Source: Xanthomonas chitinilytica (lineage in GTDB: Bacteria; Pseudomonadota; Gammaproteobacteria; Xanthomonadales; Xanthomonadaceae). From it: a DNA stretch of 64,000 nucleotides. The position numbers and the translations under genes were made by a program. The stretch is taken from positions 62,001 to 126,000 of the forward strand of contig NZ_JAPCHY010000003.1 in the NCBI RefSeq assembly GCF_026107455.2, read 5' to 3'. The notes beneath the pieces were generated by a model. That model was not told the origin of the DNA. It was given only the letters and a program-made list of their open reading frames with translations, and did no database searches. Below are positions 49,362 through 57,556 of the stretch, in pieces (position 1 is the first letter of the stretch; every line of letters starts with the position of its first letter).

Positions 49362-50111
49362 TCAGTCCCGCCAGGCGACGATCAGCCAGTTGTTGAACGG
49401 GGTGTTGCCATACAGCGGCGTGAAGCGGGCGTGCAGCCCGGCCGCCTGCAGCGGCGCGCGCAGGTCGTCGGCACCGGGATAGTGGCGCGGCCGCGTGCCC
49501 ATCCAGCCGATCAGGTGGGCGAGCAGGTCGGTGATGCGGGTGGTGCGGTCGCGCGCGCTGCGGTCGGCCAGCGTGGTGCGGATCACCAGCCGCGCGCCCG
49601 GCGCCAGCATCGCGATGGCGCCGGCCAGCAGCCGTTGCTGGGCCTCGGCGGGCAGGTACTGCAGCACGTCCAGCAGCGCCACGCTGCCGTGGTGGTCGGG
49701 CAGCCCGGCGGCGAGGTCGTGCCAGGCGAACGTGGCCGCGGCCAGGCCGGCGTTGCCGGCGGCGCGTTGCGCGCGCTGCAGCTTGGAGCGGTCGATGTCC
49801 ACGCCGTGGTAGCGCAGCGGCTGGCCATCGTGGCGCAGCGCGTGCGCCAGCAGGCCCAGGCCGCAACCCAGGTCCAGCAACGGCGCGTCGCTGCCGCGCA
49901 GCGCGGCGGTCACGCCGGGGTAGAGCGGGTCGCTGGCCAGCTTGCCGCGCGCATAGAAATAGTCGCGGCGGTTGCCCAGGCGGCTGGCCGGCAGGAACGC
50001 GCGGGCCAGTTGGCGGGCGTCGCCGGCGGCGAGCGCGCGGGTGGCCTCCGCGCTCAGCGTCGCGGCTCCGCGAGGATGTCCCGCGCCGCCGGCTGCGCCT
50101 GCCGCGTCCAC
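49362..50111 (-). CDS. SAM-dependent methyltransferase (class I)
   Basis: A Rossmann-fold methyltransferase of unknown substrate. Motif I is LLDLGCGLGLLAHALR, followed by YHGVDIDRSKLQRAQ and, later, SVALLDVLQYLPAEAQQRLL and RLVIRTTLADRS. The end FNNWLIVAWRD is typical of the fold. The start is uncertain: GTG 50111 overlaps the upstream SGNH gene by 58 bases, while recognisable sequence (SAEATRALAAGDARQLARAFLP) begins near 50057, where only a CTG overlaps the upstream stop. About 230-250 residues. Confidence 0.82.
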   Translation of the reverse strand: MDAAGAAGGAGHPRGAATLSAEATRALAAGDARQLARAFLPASRLGNRRDYFYARGKLASDPLYPGVTAALRGSDAPLLDLGCGLGLLAHALRHDGQPLRYHGVDIDRSKLQRAQRAAGNAGLAAATFAWHDLAAGLPDHHGSVALLDVLQYLPAEAQQRLLAGAIAMLAPGARLVIRTTLADRSARDRTTRITDLLAHLIGWMGTRPRHYPGADDLRAPLQAAGLHARFTPLYGNTPFNNWLIVAWRD

Positions 50112-50695
50112 AGCGCATACATGGCCGCGGACGGATGCAGGCCGTCGTCGACCAGCATCGCCGCCTCGGCGCCGCGTTCGCGGTTGATCGCGCTGGTGTC
50201 GACGAAGCGGGCGCCGCGCTGTTCGCACAGCCTCCGCGCGGCGGCGTTGAACGCATCCAGCTCGCGCGCGATGACGGTCGCATCGCGGCCCTGCGCGCGC
50301 GCGAACGGGGTCACGCCCCAGTCCGGGATCGACAGCACCAGCACTCTTGCCGGGTCGCCGCCGGCAAAACCGACGGCGCGCTCCAGCAGCGCGGCGAACC
50401 GCGGCCGGTAGTCGTCCAGCGGGCGGCCCCGGTACTGGTCGTTGACGCCGATCAGCAGGCTGACCAGGTCGAACGGCCCATGCGGCTGCGCGGCGTCGAT
50501 GCCGGCAGCCAGCTCGTCGGTGGTCCAGCCGGTGGTGGCGACGATCCGCGGATCGGCCAGGTCGATGCCTTCGCCGCGCAGCGCCGCGGCCAGCTGCCGC
50601 GGCCAGCGCCCGTCCTCGGCCACGCCTTCGCCGATGGTGTAGGAATCGCCCAGGGCCAGGTAGCGCAGCGCGCCGCTGCCGTCAGCTGCGGCCAT
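50054..50695 (-). CDS. SGNH/GDSL hydrolase family protein
   Basis: A 213-residue esterase-type hydrolase. Block I GDSYTIGEG carries the catalytic Ser, block III SLLIGVNDQYRG the oxyanion Asn, and block V DGLHPSAAMY the catalytic Asp and His. No signal peptide is seen, so it is probably cytoplasmic. It starts four bases after the aminotransferase stop and overlaps the methyltransferase, forming a three-gene operon. Confidence 0.92.
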   Translation of the reverse strand: MAAADGSGALRYLALGDSYTIGEGVAEDGRWPRQLAAALRGEGIDLADPRIVATTGWTTDELAAGIDAAQPHGPFDLVSLLIGVNDQYRGRPLDDYRPRFAALLERAVGFAGGDPARVLVLSIPDWGVTPFARAQGRDATVIARELDAFNAAARRLCEQRGARFVDTSAINRERGAEAAMLVDDGLHPSAAMYALWTRQAQPAARDILAEPRR

Positions 50696-50699
50696 CGTC

Positions 50700-51974
50700 T
50701 CAGGCGACCGCGCTGCGCGGTTTCAGCGGCACCACCTTGGTGACGGCCTCGGCGCGGCGCGACAGCGCGCGGTCGATGCGCGCGAACACCTCGCGCATCG
50801 TCTCCGGCTCGGGCAGCAGGGTCACCCGGAAATGGTTGCGATAGGGCACGTTGAAGCTGGAGCCGGGCACCACCAGCACGCCCTCGTCGTCCATCAGTTC
50901 CAGCGCGAAATCGTGGTCGTCGAAGCCGCGCGCGGCGTGGCCGACCACCGCCGGGAATGCGTACAGCGCGCCGGCCGGGGCGACCAGCGACAAGTGCTCG
51001 CTGGCGGCGCAGGCCTCGATCACCGCGCGCCGGGTCTCGTACAGGCGGCCGCCGGGAGCGCACAGCGTGGAGATGGTGTCCGGGCCGTTGACCGCCGCGT
51101 CGATGGCGTACTGGCCCGGCACGTTGGCGCACAGCCGCAGCGCGCTGAGCAGGTCCAGCGCCGCGCGGAACTCGCCCAGCCGCTCGGCGTCGCCGGACAG
51201 CAGCGCCCAGCCCACGCGCCAGCCGCAGGCGCGGTGCACCTTGCTCAGGCCGCTGAAGGTGATGCACGGGTGTTCGCCGGCCAGCGGCGCGAGCGGCTGG
51301 AACACGGCGTCGTCGTAGAGGATCCGGTCGTAGATCTCGTCGACCATCAGCAGCAGGTTGTGCCTGGCGGCGATGGCGACGATCTTCTCCAGCAGCTCGC
51401 GCGGGTAGCTGGCGCCGCTGGGGTTGTTGGGATTGATCAGCACGATCGCACGGGTGCGCGAGGACACCAGCGCCTCGATCTCCACCGGGTCGGGCTGGAA
51501 GCCGTTCTCCGGGGCGCAGCGGTAGTACACCGGGCGGCCGTCGTTGAGGATGGTCGCCGCCGACCACAGCGGATAGTCGGGCGAGGGCACCAGTACCTCG
51601 TCGCCGGGATTGAGCAGGGCGCGCAACGACAGGTCGATCAGCTCGGACACGCCGTTGCCGACGAACACCCGGTCCGGGTGCGCGTCGGGCGCGCCGCGGC
51701 GGGCATAGGCGGCGGCGATGGCCTCGCGCGCCACCGGCAGGCCCTGCTGGTGGGTGTAGGGATCGGTGCGGCCCATGTCGTCGGCGATCGCACGCTGCAG
51801 GTGCCCGGGCGCGCGGAAGCCGAATGCGCCGGGGTTGCCGATGTTGAGCTTGATCAGCTTGCGGCCCTGGGCCTCCAGCTCGCGCGCTCGCCGTGCCAGT
51901 TCGCCCCGGATCTCGTAGCGGACTTCGGACAGGCGCTCGCGGATGGCGAGCGGCTTCAGCGGCGGAGTGGACAT
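50700..51974 (-). CDS. PLP-dependent aminotransferase (AlaA/YfbQ-like alanine transaminase)
   Basis: A 424-residue class I aminotransferase. The PLP lysine is in FSGLSKVHRACGWRVGW, with INPNNPSGASYPRE and VDEIYDRILYDD typical of the alanine-synthesising AlaA group; LNIGNPGAFGFRAPGH near residue 45 is also characteristic. The likely reaction is pyruvate plus glutamate to alanine plus 2-oxoglutarate. The start at 51974 (MSTPPLKPLAIRERL) fits the family. It is divergent from rsgA with 151 bases between. Confidence 0.92.
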   Translation of the reverse strand: MSTPPLKPLAIRERLSEVRYEIRGELARRARELEAQGRKLIKLNIGNPGAFGFRAPGHLQRAIADDMGRTDPYTHQQGLPVAREAIAAAYARRGAPDAHPDRVFVGNGVSELIDLSLRALLNPGDEVLVPSPDYPLWSAATILNDGRPVYYRCAPENGFQPDPVEIEALVSSRTRAIVLINPNNPSGASYPRELLEKIVAIAARHNLLLMVDEIYDRILYDDAVFQPLAPLAGEHPCITFSGLSKVHRACGWRVGWALLSGDAERLGEFRAALDLLSALRLCANVPGQYAIDAAVNGPDTISTLCAPGGRLYETRRAVIEACAASEHLSLVAPAGALYAFPAVVGHAARGFDDHDFALELMDDEGVLVVPGSSFNVPYRNHFRVTLLPEPETMREVFARIDRALSRRAEAVTKVVPLKPRSAVA

Positions 51975-52113
51975 TGCGGGCGGGCCGTTCAGGGCATGGA
52001 AGCCGCATGGTAGCGGAATTGCTGCGCTGCGGGGCGGGCGTCCGGGAGGGGCGGAATCCCGTTGCGGCGGGCATCCGCGTCGTCGTCGCCGGCCGGCGGC
52101 GACCGTCACCCTC

Positions 52114-52119
52114 TAGAAT
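52114..52119 (+). promoter_or_regulatory. Possible -10 element directly before rsgA
   Basis: TAGAAT ends six bases before the rsgA ATG, so a normal start site would fall at or next to the ATG itself, implying a leaderless or nearly leaderless message. No good -35 is visible. Similar CTAGAAT elements precede maeB and the zinc-finger gene. Confidence 0.35.
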
Positions 52120-52125
52120 TGCCGG

Positions 52126-53223
52126 ATGAGCGATTCCATCGACTTCAGCGCATTGCGCAGCATGGGCTGGCCGTGGCCCGGCCCGCCCGAAGAGCCATCG
52201 TGGCGGGAGGCGTTCGCCGCGCATCCGCAGGCGCGGCCCGGGCGGGTGATCGAACAGCACCGTTCCGGCTACGTGGTGGCCGATGCGCCGGAGAACAGCC
52301 TGAAGACCGAATCGCCGCCGGAATGGCAGCGCCCGCGCTTTCCCAGCCACGAGCGCGCGGCGGTCGGCGACTGGGTGCTGCTGGACGGCATCCGCATCGT
52401 CGCGCTGCTGCCGCGGCGTACCTCGATCAAGCGCGGCGCCGCCGGCGAGCACTACCACCAGCAGGTGATCGCGGCCAACATCGATACCGTCTTCATCGTC
52501 TGCGGGCTGGACGCCGACTTCAATCCGCGCCGGATCGAGCGCTACCTGATGCTGGTCGGTGGTGGCGGCGCCGAGCCGGTGGTGGTGCTGACCAAGGCCG
52601 ACCAGACCGAATACGGCGACGACGCGCTGGCGGTGCTGGAGGAACTGGCGGCGCAGGGCATCGCGCTGCTGGCGGTCAACGCCAAGGATCCCGACAGCGT
52701 GGCCGCGCTGCTGCCGTGGCTGGGCGCCGGCCGCACCGCGGTGCTGGTGGGCTCGTCCGGCGCCGGCAAGTCGACCCTGACCAACACCCTGCTCGGGCGC
52801 GAGCGGATGAAGACCGGTGCGGTACGCGAGAGCGATTCGCGCGGCCGCCATACCACCACCCACCGCGCGCTGATCCCGCTGCCGTCCGGCGCCTGCCTGA
52901 TCGACACCCCCGGCATGCGCGAGCTCAAGCCCACCGGCGAGGAGGTGCTGGCCGAAGGCGGTTTCGCCGACGTCGAGGCGCTGGCCGCGCAGTGCCGGTT
53001 CCGCGATTGCGCGCACCAGGGCGAGCCCGGCTGCGCGGTGCAGGCGGCGATCGCGCGCGGCGAGCTGGAGGAAAGCCGCCTGCTCAACTACCTCAAGCTG
53101 CGCGACGAGGTCGCCGCCGCCGCCGCCAAGCTGGCGGTGCGGCAGGCGCAGCAGGCGGTCGAGCGCAAGCACGTCGGCCGCGGCGCGCAGTGGCGTCCGC
53201 CCGGGCGCGGCGGCCGCCGCTGA
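52126..53223 (+). CDS. rsgA: Ribosome small subunit-dependent GTPase A
   Basis: RsgA is a circularly permuted GTPase that checks late 30S subunit assembly. The 365-residue protein has an OB-fold N-terminal domain, then permuted G motifs: G4 TKAD, G1 GSSGAGKSTLTN, G2 region RGRHTTTHR and G3 DTPGMRE, and a C-terminal zinc finger CRFRDCAHQGEPGC. It resembles the longer RsgA variant of the group with a basic tail (GRGAQWRPPGRGGRR). A second rsgA elsewhere in the genome cannot be ruled out. Confidence 0.93.
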   Translation: MSDSIDFSALRSMGWPWPGPPEEPSWREAFAAHPQARPGRVIEQHRSGYVVADAPENSLKTESPPEWQRPRFPSHERAAVGDWVLLDGIRIVALLPRRTSIKRGAAGEHYHQQVIAANIDTVFIVCGLDADFNPRRIERYLMLVGGGGAEPVVVLTKADQTEYGDDALAVLEELAAQGIALLAVNAKDPDSVAALLPWLGAGRTAVLVGSSGAGKSTLTNTLLGRERMKTGAVRESDSRGRHTTTHRALIPLPSGACLIDTPGMRELKPTGEEVLAEGGFADVEALAAQCRFRDCAHQGEPGCAVQAAIARGELEESRLLNYLKLRDEVAAAAAKLAVRQAQQAVERKHVGRGAQWRPPGRGGRR

Positions 53224-53278
53224 ATCCCCCTGCGCCGGCCGCCGCCCGCGGCGGCCGGCGGATTGCTAAGGTGCGGGC

Positions 53279-54529
53279 ATGGCGACCTTCGCTTCTCCCG
53301 ACGGCGGCATCGCCCACCACGCCGCGCTCGATGCGCGGCTGGTGGACGCGGTGCGCGGCCTGCGCCTGCTCGCGCTGACCAGCTGGCCGGCCTCCACCCA
53401 GGTCCCGTTCCTGGAAAGCGTCGCCCGCGGCCGCCCGCGCCTGCCGCAGGTGGAATATCCCAGGCTCGACTTCGGCGACGTGCGGCGCGAACTGGCCGCG
53501 ATAGCCGCCGCGGCCGATCCTGCGCATCCGCTGGGCCGCTACCTGCGCGATTCGGTGCACAGCTGGGACCTGGGCGCGGGCCTGCTGGAAGCATTGGGCA
53601 CGCGTGCGGTGGACGACTACTCGGCGCAGCTGTACGGCGTGCCGGAGCAGCCGATGCCGGGCAACGGTCCCACCACCCGCGAGGCGGCACTGCATTTCAT
53701 CCAGATCGCGCAGGAGCTGGACCACGAACTGCTGGCGCCGGAGGAGCAGGTGCCGGTCTCGGCCACCGCGTTGCAGTTGCAGCTGCAGGGCGACCTGGAC
53801 GGCTTCTTCGATGGGCGCATCATCAGCGTGGAGCTGGATCCGGAACTGATCGCCAAGGCCGCCGCCGGCGCCACCCGCATCCGCCTGCGCACCGGTGCGC
53901 GCTTCAGCGCCTACGATCGCGCGCAGCTGTTCCACCACGAGGCGCTGGTGCATTCGCTGACCGCGCTCAACGGTCGCGAGCAGGCCTGGCTGCCCAGCCT
54001 GGCGCTGTCCTCGCCGCGCACCACCGCCACCCAGGAAGGGCTGGCGACCTTCGCCGAGCAGATCACCGGCAGCATCGACATCGAACGGCTCAAGCGCATC
54101 AGCCTGCGCATCGAGGCGATCGCGATGGCGCGCGACGGCGCCGACTTCATCGAAGTGTTCGATTACTTCCGCCAGGCCGGGCAGAACCCGGGGGAAAGCT
54201 TCGCCTCGGCCCAGCGCGTGTTCCGCGGCGTGCCCCCCACCGGCGGCGCGGCGTTCACCAAGGACACGGTGTACCTGCGCGGGCTGGTGGCGGTGCACAC
54301 CTTCTTCCGGCAGATGCTGCGCGAGGAGAAGCTGCAGGTCTGCCGCTGGCTGTTCGCCGGCAAGATGACGCTGGACGATGCGGTGGCGCTGGCGCCGCTG
54401 TTCGAGGCCGGCGTGCTGGCGCCGCCGCGCTGGCTGCCGCACTGGATCAGCCGCGCCAACGGCCTGGCCGGGATGCTGGCGTTCTCGCTGTTCGCCAACC
54501 GCATCCGCATGGACCGGGTCGGCGGGTAG
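53279..54529 (+). CDS. Flavohemoglobin expression-modulating QEGLA motif protein (DUF1704)
   Basis: A 416-residue DUF1704 protein. The defining QEGLA motif occurs in TQEGLATFAEQ, and an HExxxH motif (HHEALVHSLTALN) lies about 35 residues earlier. That spacing is the metalloprotease signature of the vasohibin/MATCAP-like superfamily that includes tubulin-trimming enzymes, so a zinc peptidase is a fair prediction. The bacterial substrate is unknown; the name comes from an association with flavohemoglobin expression. It stands alone, 55 bases after rsgA. Confidence 0.9.
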   Translation: MATFASPDGGIAHHAALDARLVDAVRGLRLLALTSWPASTQVPFLESVARGRPRLPQVEYPRLDFGDVRRELAAIAAAADPAHPLGRYLRDSVHSWDLGAGLLEALGTRAVDDYSAQLYGVPEQPMPGNGPTTREAALHFIQIAQELDHELLAPEEQVPVSATALQLQLQGDLDGFFDGRIISVELDPELIAKAAAGATRIRLRTGARFSAYDRAQLFHHEALVHSLTALNGREQAWLPSLALSSPRTTATQEGLATFAEQITGSIDIERLKRISLRIEAIAMARDGADFIEVFDYFRQAGQNPGESFASAQRVFRGVPPTGGAAFTKDTVYLRGLVAVHTFFRQMLREEKLQVCRWLFAGKMTLDDAVALAPLFEAGVLAPPRWLPHWISRANGLAGMLAFSLFANRIRMDRVGG

Positions 54530-54544
54530 CGGCGCACGGAACCC

Positions 54545-54616
54545 CTGTAGGAGCGACGTCAGTCGCGACCGGGCTTTACCGGTAAGGCCCGGTCGCGACT
54601 GACGTCGCTCCTACAG
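54545..54616. repeat. REP-like palindrome after the QEGLA gene
   Basis: CTGTAGGAGCGACGTCAGTC... pairs with ...GACTGACGTCGCTCCTACAG, a nearly perfect inverted repeat of about 72 bases with core ACCGGGCTTTACCGGTAAGGCCCGGT. It lies between convergent genes and may serve as a bidirectional terminator. Confidence 0.9.
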
Positions 54617-54641
54617 TTCCCCAGAGGGGGCAAGGGGGTAA

Positions 54642-55037
54642 TCAGCGCGCCGGGCGCCTGTAGGCGATGCAGTCCACTTCCACCTTGCAGTCCACCACCA
54701 TCCGCGACTCGACACAGGCGCGGGCCGGCGGGTGCTCGCCGAAGTAGTGCTTGAACACGGTGTTGAAGGCGTAGAAGTCGCGCGCATCGTCCAGCCATAC
54801 GCCGCAGCGGACCACGTGCTCGGGGCCGTAGCCGGCCTCGGCGAGGATGCCCAGCACGCTCTGGATCACCACGTGCGACTGCTCGGTGACGGTGCCGCCG
54901 ACCAGCTCGCCGTCGCGCATCGGCACCTGCCCGGAGACGTAGAGCCAGCCGTCGGCCTCGACCGCGCGTGCGAACGGCATGTGCTGCTTGCCCTGGCCGA
55001 CGCCGCCTTCGGCACCGTAACGCTTGATGTCGCTCAT
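54642..55037 (-). CDS. RidA family enamine/imine deaminase
   Basis: A 131-residue RidA (YjgF/YER057c) protein. RidA proteins hydrolyse reactive enamine/imine intermediates released by PLP enzymes. The family pattern LYVSGQVPMRDGELVGG, the Arg of the carboxylate site in ESRMVVDCKVEVDCIA, and the ending YRRPAR are visible. It closes the D-amino-acid cluster and would protect the cell from 2-aminoacrylate-like products of the PLP deaminase encoded upstream. A 191-base gap separates it from the D-aminoacylase gene. Confidence 0.93.
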   Translation of the reverse strand: MSDIKRYGAEGGVGQGKQHMPFARAVEADGWLYVSGQVPMRDGELVGGTVTEQSHVVIQSVLGILAEAGYGPEHVVRCGVWLDDARDFYAFNTVFKHYFGEHPPARACVESRMVVDCKVEVDCIAYRRPAR

Positions 55038-55228
55038 GGGTGTTCCTTTTGCATCAGTGAGTGGGAATCAGTGAGTAGGAATGGCTTTGCGGCTGCCCTT
55101 GCTCCGGGAGCGGGGCCGGGGCGAAGCCGCGTGCAGGTCCGGTTGCCCGGAGAACAGCGCCCTGGTCGTTGTCCGGCCCGGCGCGTGGCGTTCATCGTCG
55201 CAGTCGCCGATGTTCCGCTGCGACGCGG

Positions 55229-56665
55229 CTAGTCGGTCGGTGCCGCTTCCGGCGCGATGAAACGGCCATTGCGTGCCACCACCTCGCGGCCGTCGTAGGC
55301 CAGCTGGCCGTTGACCCAGACCGCGTCGATGCCCTCGGCGGCCCGCACCGGGTCGTGGAAGCTGGCCGTGTCGCGCACCCGTTGCGGATCGAACAACACC
55401 AGGTCGGCCCACCAGCCGGTGCGGATGCGGCCGCGCGCGCCCAGCGCGAAACGCGCGGCCGGCAGCCCGGTCATCTTGTGCACGGCGGTGTGCAGCGGGA
55501 ACAGCTGCTGGTCGCGGGCATAGTGGCCGAGCACGCGCGGGAAGGTGCCCCACAGCCGCGGGTGCGGGCGCGGGTCGCGCGGCAGCCCGTCCGAGCCGAT
55601 CATCGTCAGTGGATGGCTCAGGATCCGCCGCACGTCGGCCTCGTCCATGCAGTGGTAGACCGCGCCGGCCGGCTGCAGGCGCCGGGCCGCGGCGTGCAGG
55701 TCGACGTTCCAGTCGGCGGCGATCTCGGCCAGCAGGCGGCCGCCCTGCGCCGGTTCCGGTTCGGACCAGGTGATGAGGATGTCGTAGGCGCCGGTGACCT
55801 GCTTCAGGTCCAGGGTGGAGGCGCTGGCGGCGTATGGATAGCAGTCGCAGGCCACGTCCTGGTCGCAGGCCGCGTCCTGCAGCCGCGCCAGCACCTCGCC
55901 GCTGCGGCCCCAGTTGTCGATGCCGGCGCATTTCAAGTGCGACACCCGCACCGCGGCCTGCGGATCGCGGGCCGCGTCGAAGGCCTCGTCCATCGCCGCG
56001 ACGATGCCGGCGAACTCGTCGCGCAGGTGGGTGGCGTACAGGCCGCCGCGCGGCAGTTCGCGCGCCAGCTCGGCGACCTCGTCCGCCGGTGCGCAGAACG
56101 CCGAGGCATAGGCCAGGCCGCTGCTCAGGCCGAGCGCGCCGGCGGCCAGGCTGTCGCGCAGCTGCGCGCGCATGGCGGCGATTTCCGCGGCGGTGGCGGC
56201 GCGGTCCAGCCGCTCCATGTGGTTCTGGCGCAGCGCGGTATGGCCCACCAGCGCGGCGACGTTGACCGCCGGCACCGCGGTTTCCACCGCCTGCCGGTAG
56301 CTGGCGAAATCCGGGTAGCGGAACTCGCCGGCCTCGCCGAGCAGGTTCATCGGGTCGGGCACCTCCGCGGCGACCGTCACCGGGCTGGCGCTGATGCCGC
56401 AGTTGCCGACCACCACGGTGGTCACCCCCTGCGACAGCTTGCTGCGCATGTGCGGGGTGCGGATCACTTCCAGGTCGTCGTGGGTGTGCACGTCGATGAA
56501 GCCGGGGGCGAGGGCGCGGCCGCCGGCGTCGATCACCTGCGCCGCGCCGGACTCGATCCGCCCGCACGCGGCGATGCGGCCATCGCTGACGGCGACGTCG
56601 CCGCGCACGCCGGGCGCATCGCCGCCGTCGAGGATCCAGGCATCGCGGATCAGCAGGTCGTACAT
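55229..56665 (-). CDS. N-acyl-D-amino-acid deacylase (D-aminoacylase)
   Basis: It releases D-amino acids from N-acyl-D-amino acids. The 478-residue amidohydrolase carries the HxH of FIDVHTHDDLEVI, the catalytic metal-bound Cys in VVVGNCGISASP (equivalent to Cys96 of the Alcaligenes enzyme), the VSHLKCAG motif, and IGSDGLPRDPRPHPRLWGTF near the C-terminus. It follows the RpiR gene by two bases and is cytoplasmic (no signal). Length matches the family (about 480). Confidence 0.95.
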   Translation of the reverse strand: MYDLLIRDAWILDGGDAPGVRGDVAVSDGRIAACGRIESGAAQVIDAGGRALAPGFIDVHTHDDLEVIRTPHMRSKLSQGVTTVVVGNCGISASPVTVAAEVPDPMNLLGEAGEFRYPDFASYRQAVETAVPAVNVAALVGHTALRQNHMERLDRAATAAEIAAMRAQLRDSLAAGALGLSSGLAYASAFCAPADEVAELARELPRGGLYATHLRDEFAGIVAAMDEAFDAARDPQAAVRVSHLKCAGIDNWGRSGEVLARLQDAACDQDVACDCYPYAASASTLDLKQVTGAYDILITWSEPEPAQGGRLLAEIAADWNVDLHAAARRLQPAGAVYHCMDEADVRRILSHPLTMIGSDGLPRDPRPHPRLWGTFPRVLGHYARDQQLFPLHTAVHKMTGLPAARFALGARGRIRTGWWADLVLFDPQRVRDTASFHDPVRAAEGIDAVWVNGQLAYDGREVVARNGRFIAPEAAPTD

Positions 56666-56667
56666 GC

Positions 56668-57543
56668 TCAGTCCCCCAGCGGCAGGCGCGAATCGCCGCC
56701 GCGGTAGCGGTCCAGCGCCAGTTTTATCCGGCGCAGGTGCTCGTGGTTGGCGCTGGCGTCGTTGAGCGCCACGGTGGTGGCCAGCACGTCGATCGCCAGC
56801 AGCATCGCGTAGCGCGAGGTGGACGGCTTGAACACGAAGTCGGTCTCTTCGATGCTGATCGGCAGCAGCCAGTCGCTGTGCGCGGCCAGCGGCGTGCCGG
56901 TGCGGGTGATGGCGCCGATGCGCGCGCCGTAGCCGCGGGCGATCTCGATGGCCGAGACGATCTCCGGGGTGATGCCGCTGACCGACAGCGTCAGCACCAC
57001 GTCGGCCGGGCCCAGGGTGGCGGCGATCATCTTCATCGCCACCGCGTCGTGGCAGGCCGAGATCGGCCGGCCGAAGCGCATCAGCCGGTTCTGCAGCTCC
57101 TGCGACAGGATCGTCGAGCAGCCGCCGATGCCGAACACGTGGATCATGCGCGCGCTGCACAGCGCCTCGGCCAGCGCCTGCACCACGCTTTCCTGGAAGT
57201 TGCCCAGGTTGTGCTGCAGGGTGGCCTGGATGTCGTCGCAGATCTGCGCGTACAGCGCCGACACCGGCGGCGCGCCGGGCTGCTCCAGGAAGCGCTTGCC
57301 GACCGCGCCGGCCGAGGCCAGCCGCGCGCGCAGCTCGCGCACGTGCTCGCAGCCCAGCGCCTTGGCGAAGCGCGAGATGGCCGCGGCGCTGACGCCGGCG
57401 CGTTCGGCCAGCTCGCTGACGCCGTACTGGGCGGCGGCATCGACGTCGGCCAGGATGGCCTCGGCGATGCGCGCCTCGACCGGGCTGAATTCGTGCAGCC
57501 GCTGGCGGAGTTCGTAGACGATGTCGAACATGGGAGTGGTCAT
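56668..57543 (-). CDS. RpiR/MurR family transcriptional regulator
   Basis: A 291-residue regulator with an N-terminal helix-turn-helix of the HTH_6 type (GVSELAERAGVSAAAISRFAKALGC, residues 40-65) and a C-terminal SIS domain (residues 125-270, FGIGGCSTILSQE and LSVSGITPEIVSAIE). SIS domains usually bind phosphosugars, so its use with D-amino acid genes is notable. It probably controls this cluster, whose promoter region at 60212-60419 has AT-rich palindromes. Met5 (57531) is an alternative start. Confidence 0.93.
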   Translation of the reverse strand: MTTPMFDIVYELRQRLHEFSPVEARIAEAILADVDAAAQYGVSELAERAGVSAAAISRFAKALGCEHVRELRARLASAGAVGKRFLEQPGAPPVSALYAQICDDIQATLQHNLGNFQESVVQALAEALCSARMIHVFGIGGCSTILSQELQNRLMRFGRPISACHDAVAMKMIAATLGPADVVLTLSVSGITPEIVSAIEIARGYGARIGAITRTGTPLAAHSDWLLPISIEETDFVFKPSTSRYAMLLAIDVLATTVALNDASANHEHLRRIKLALDRYRGGDSRLPLGD

Positions 57544-57556
57544 CTCTATCGGTTAT

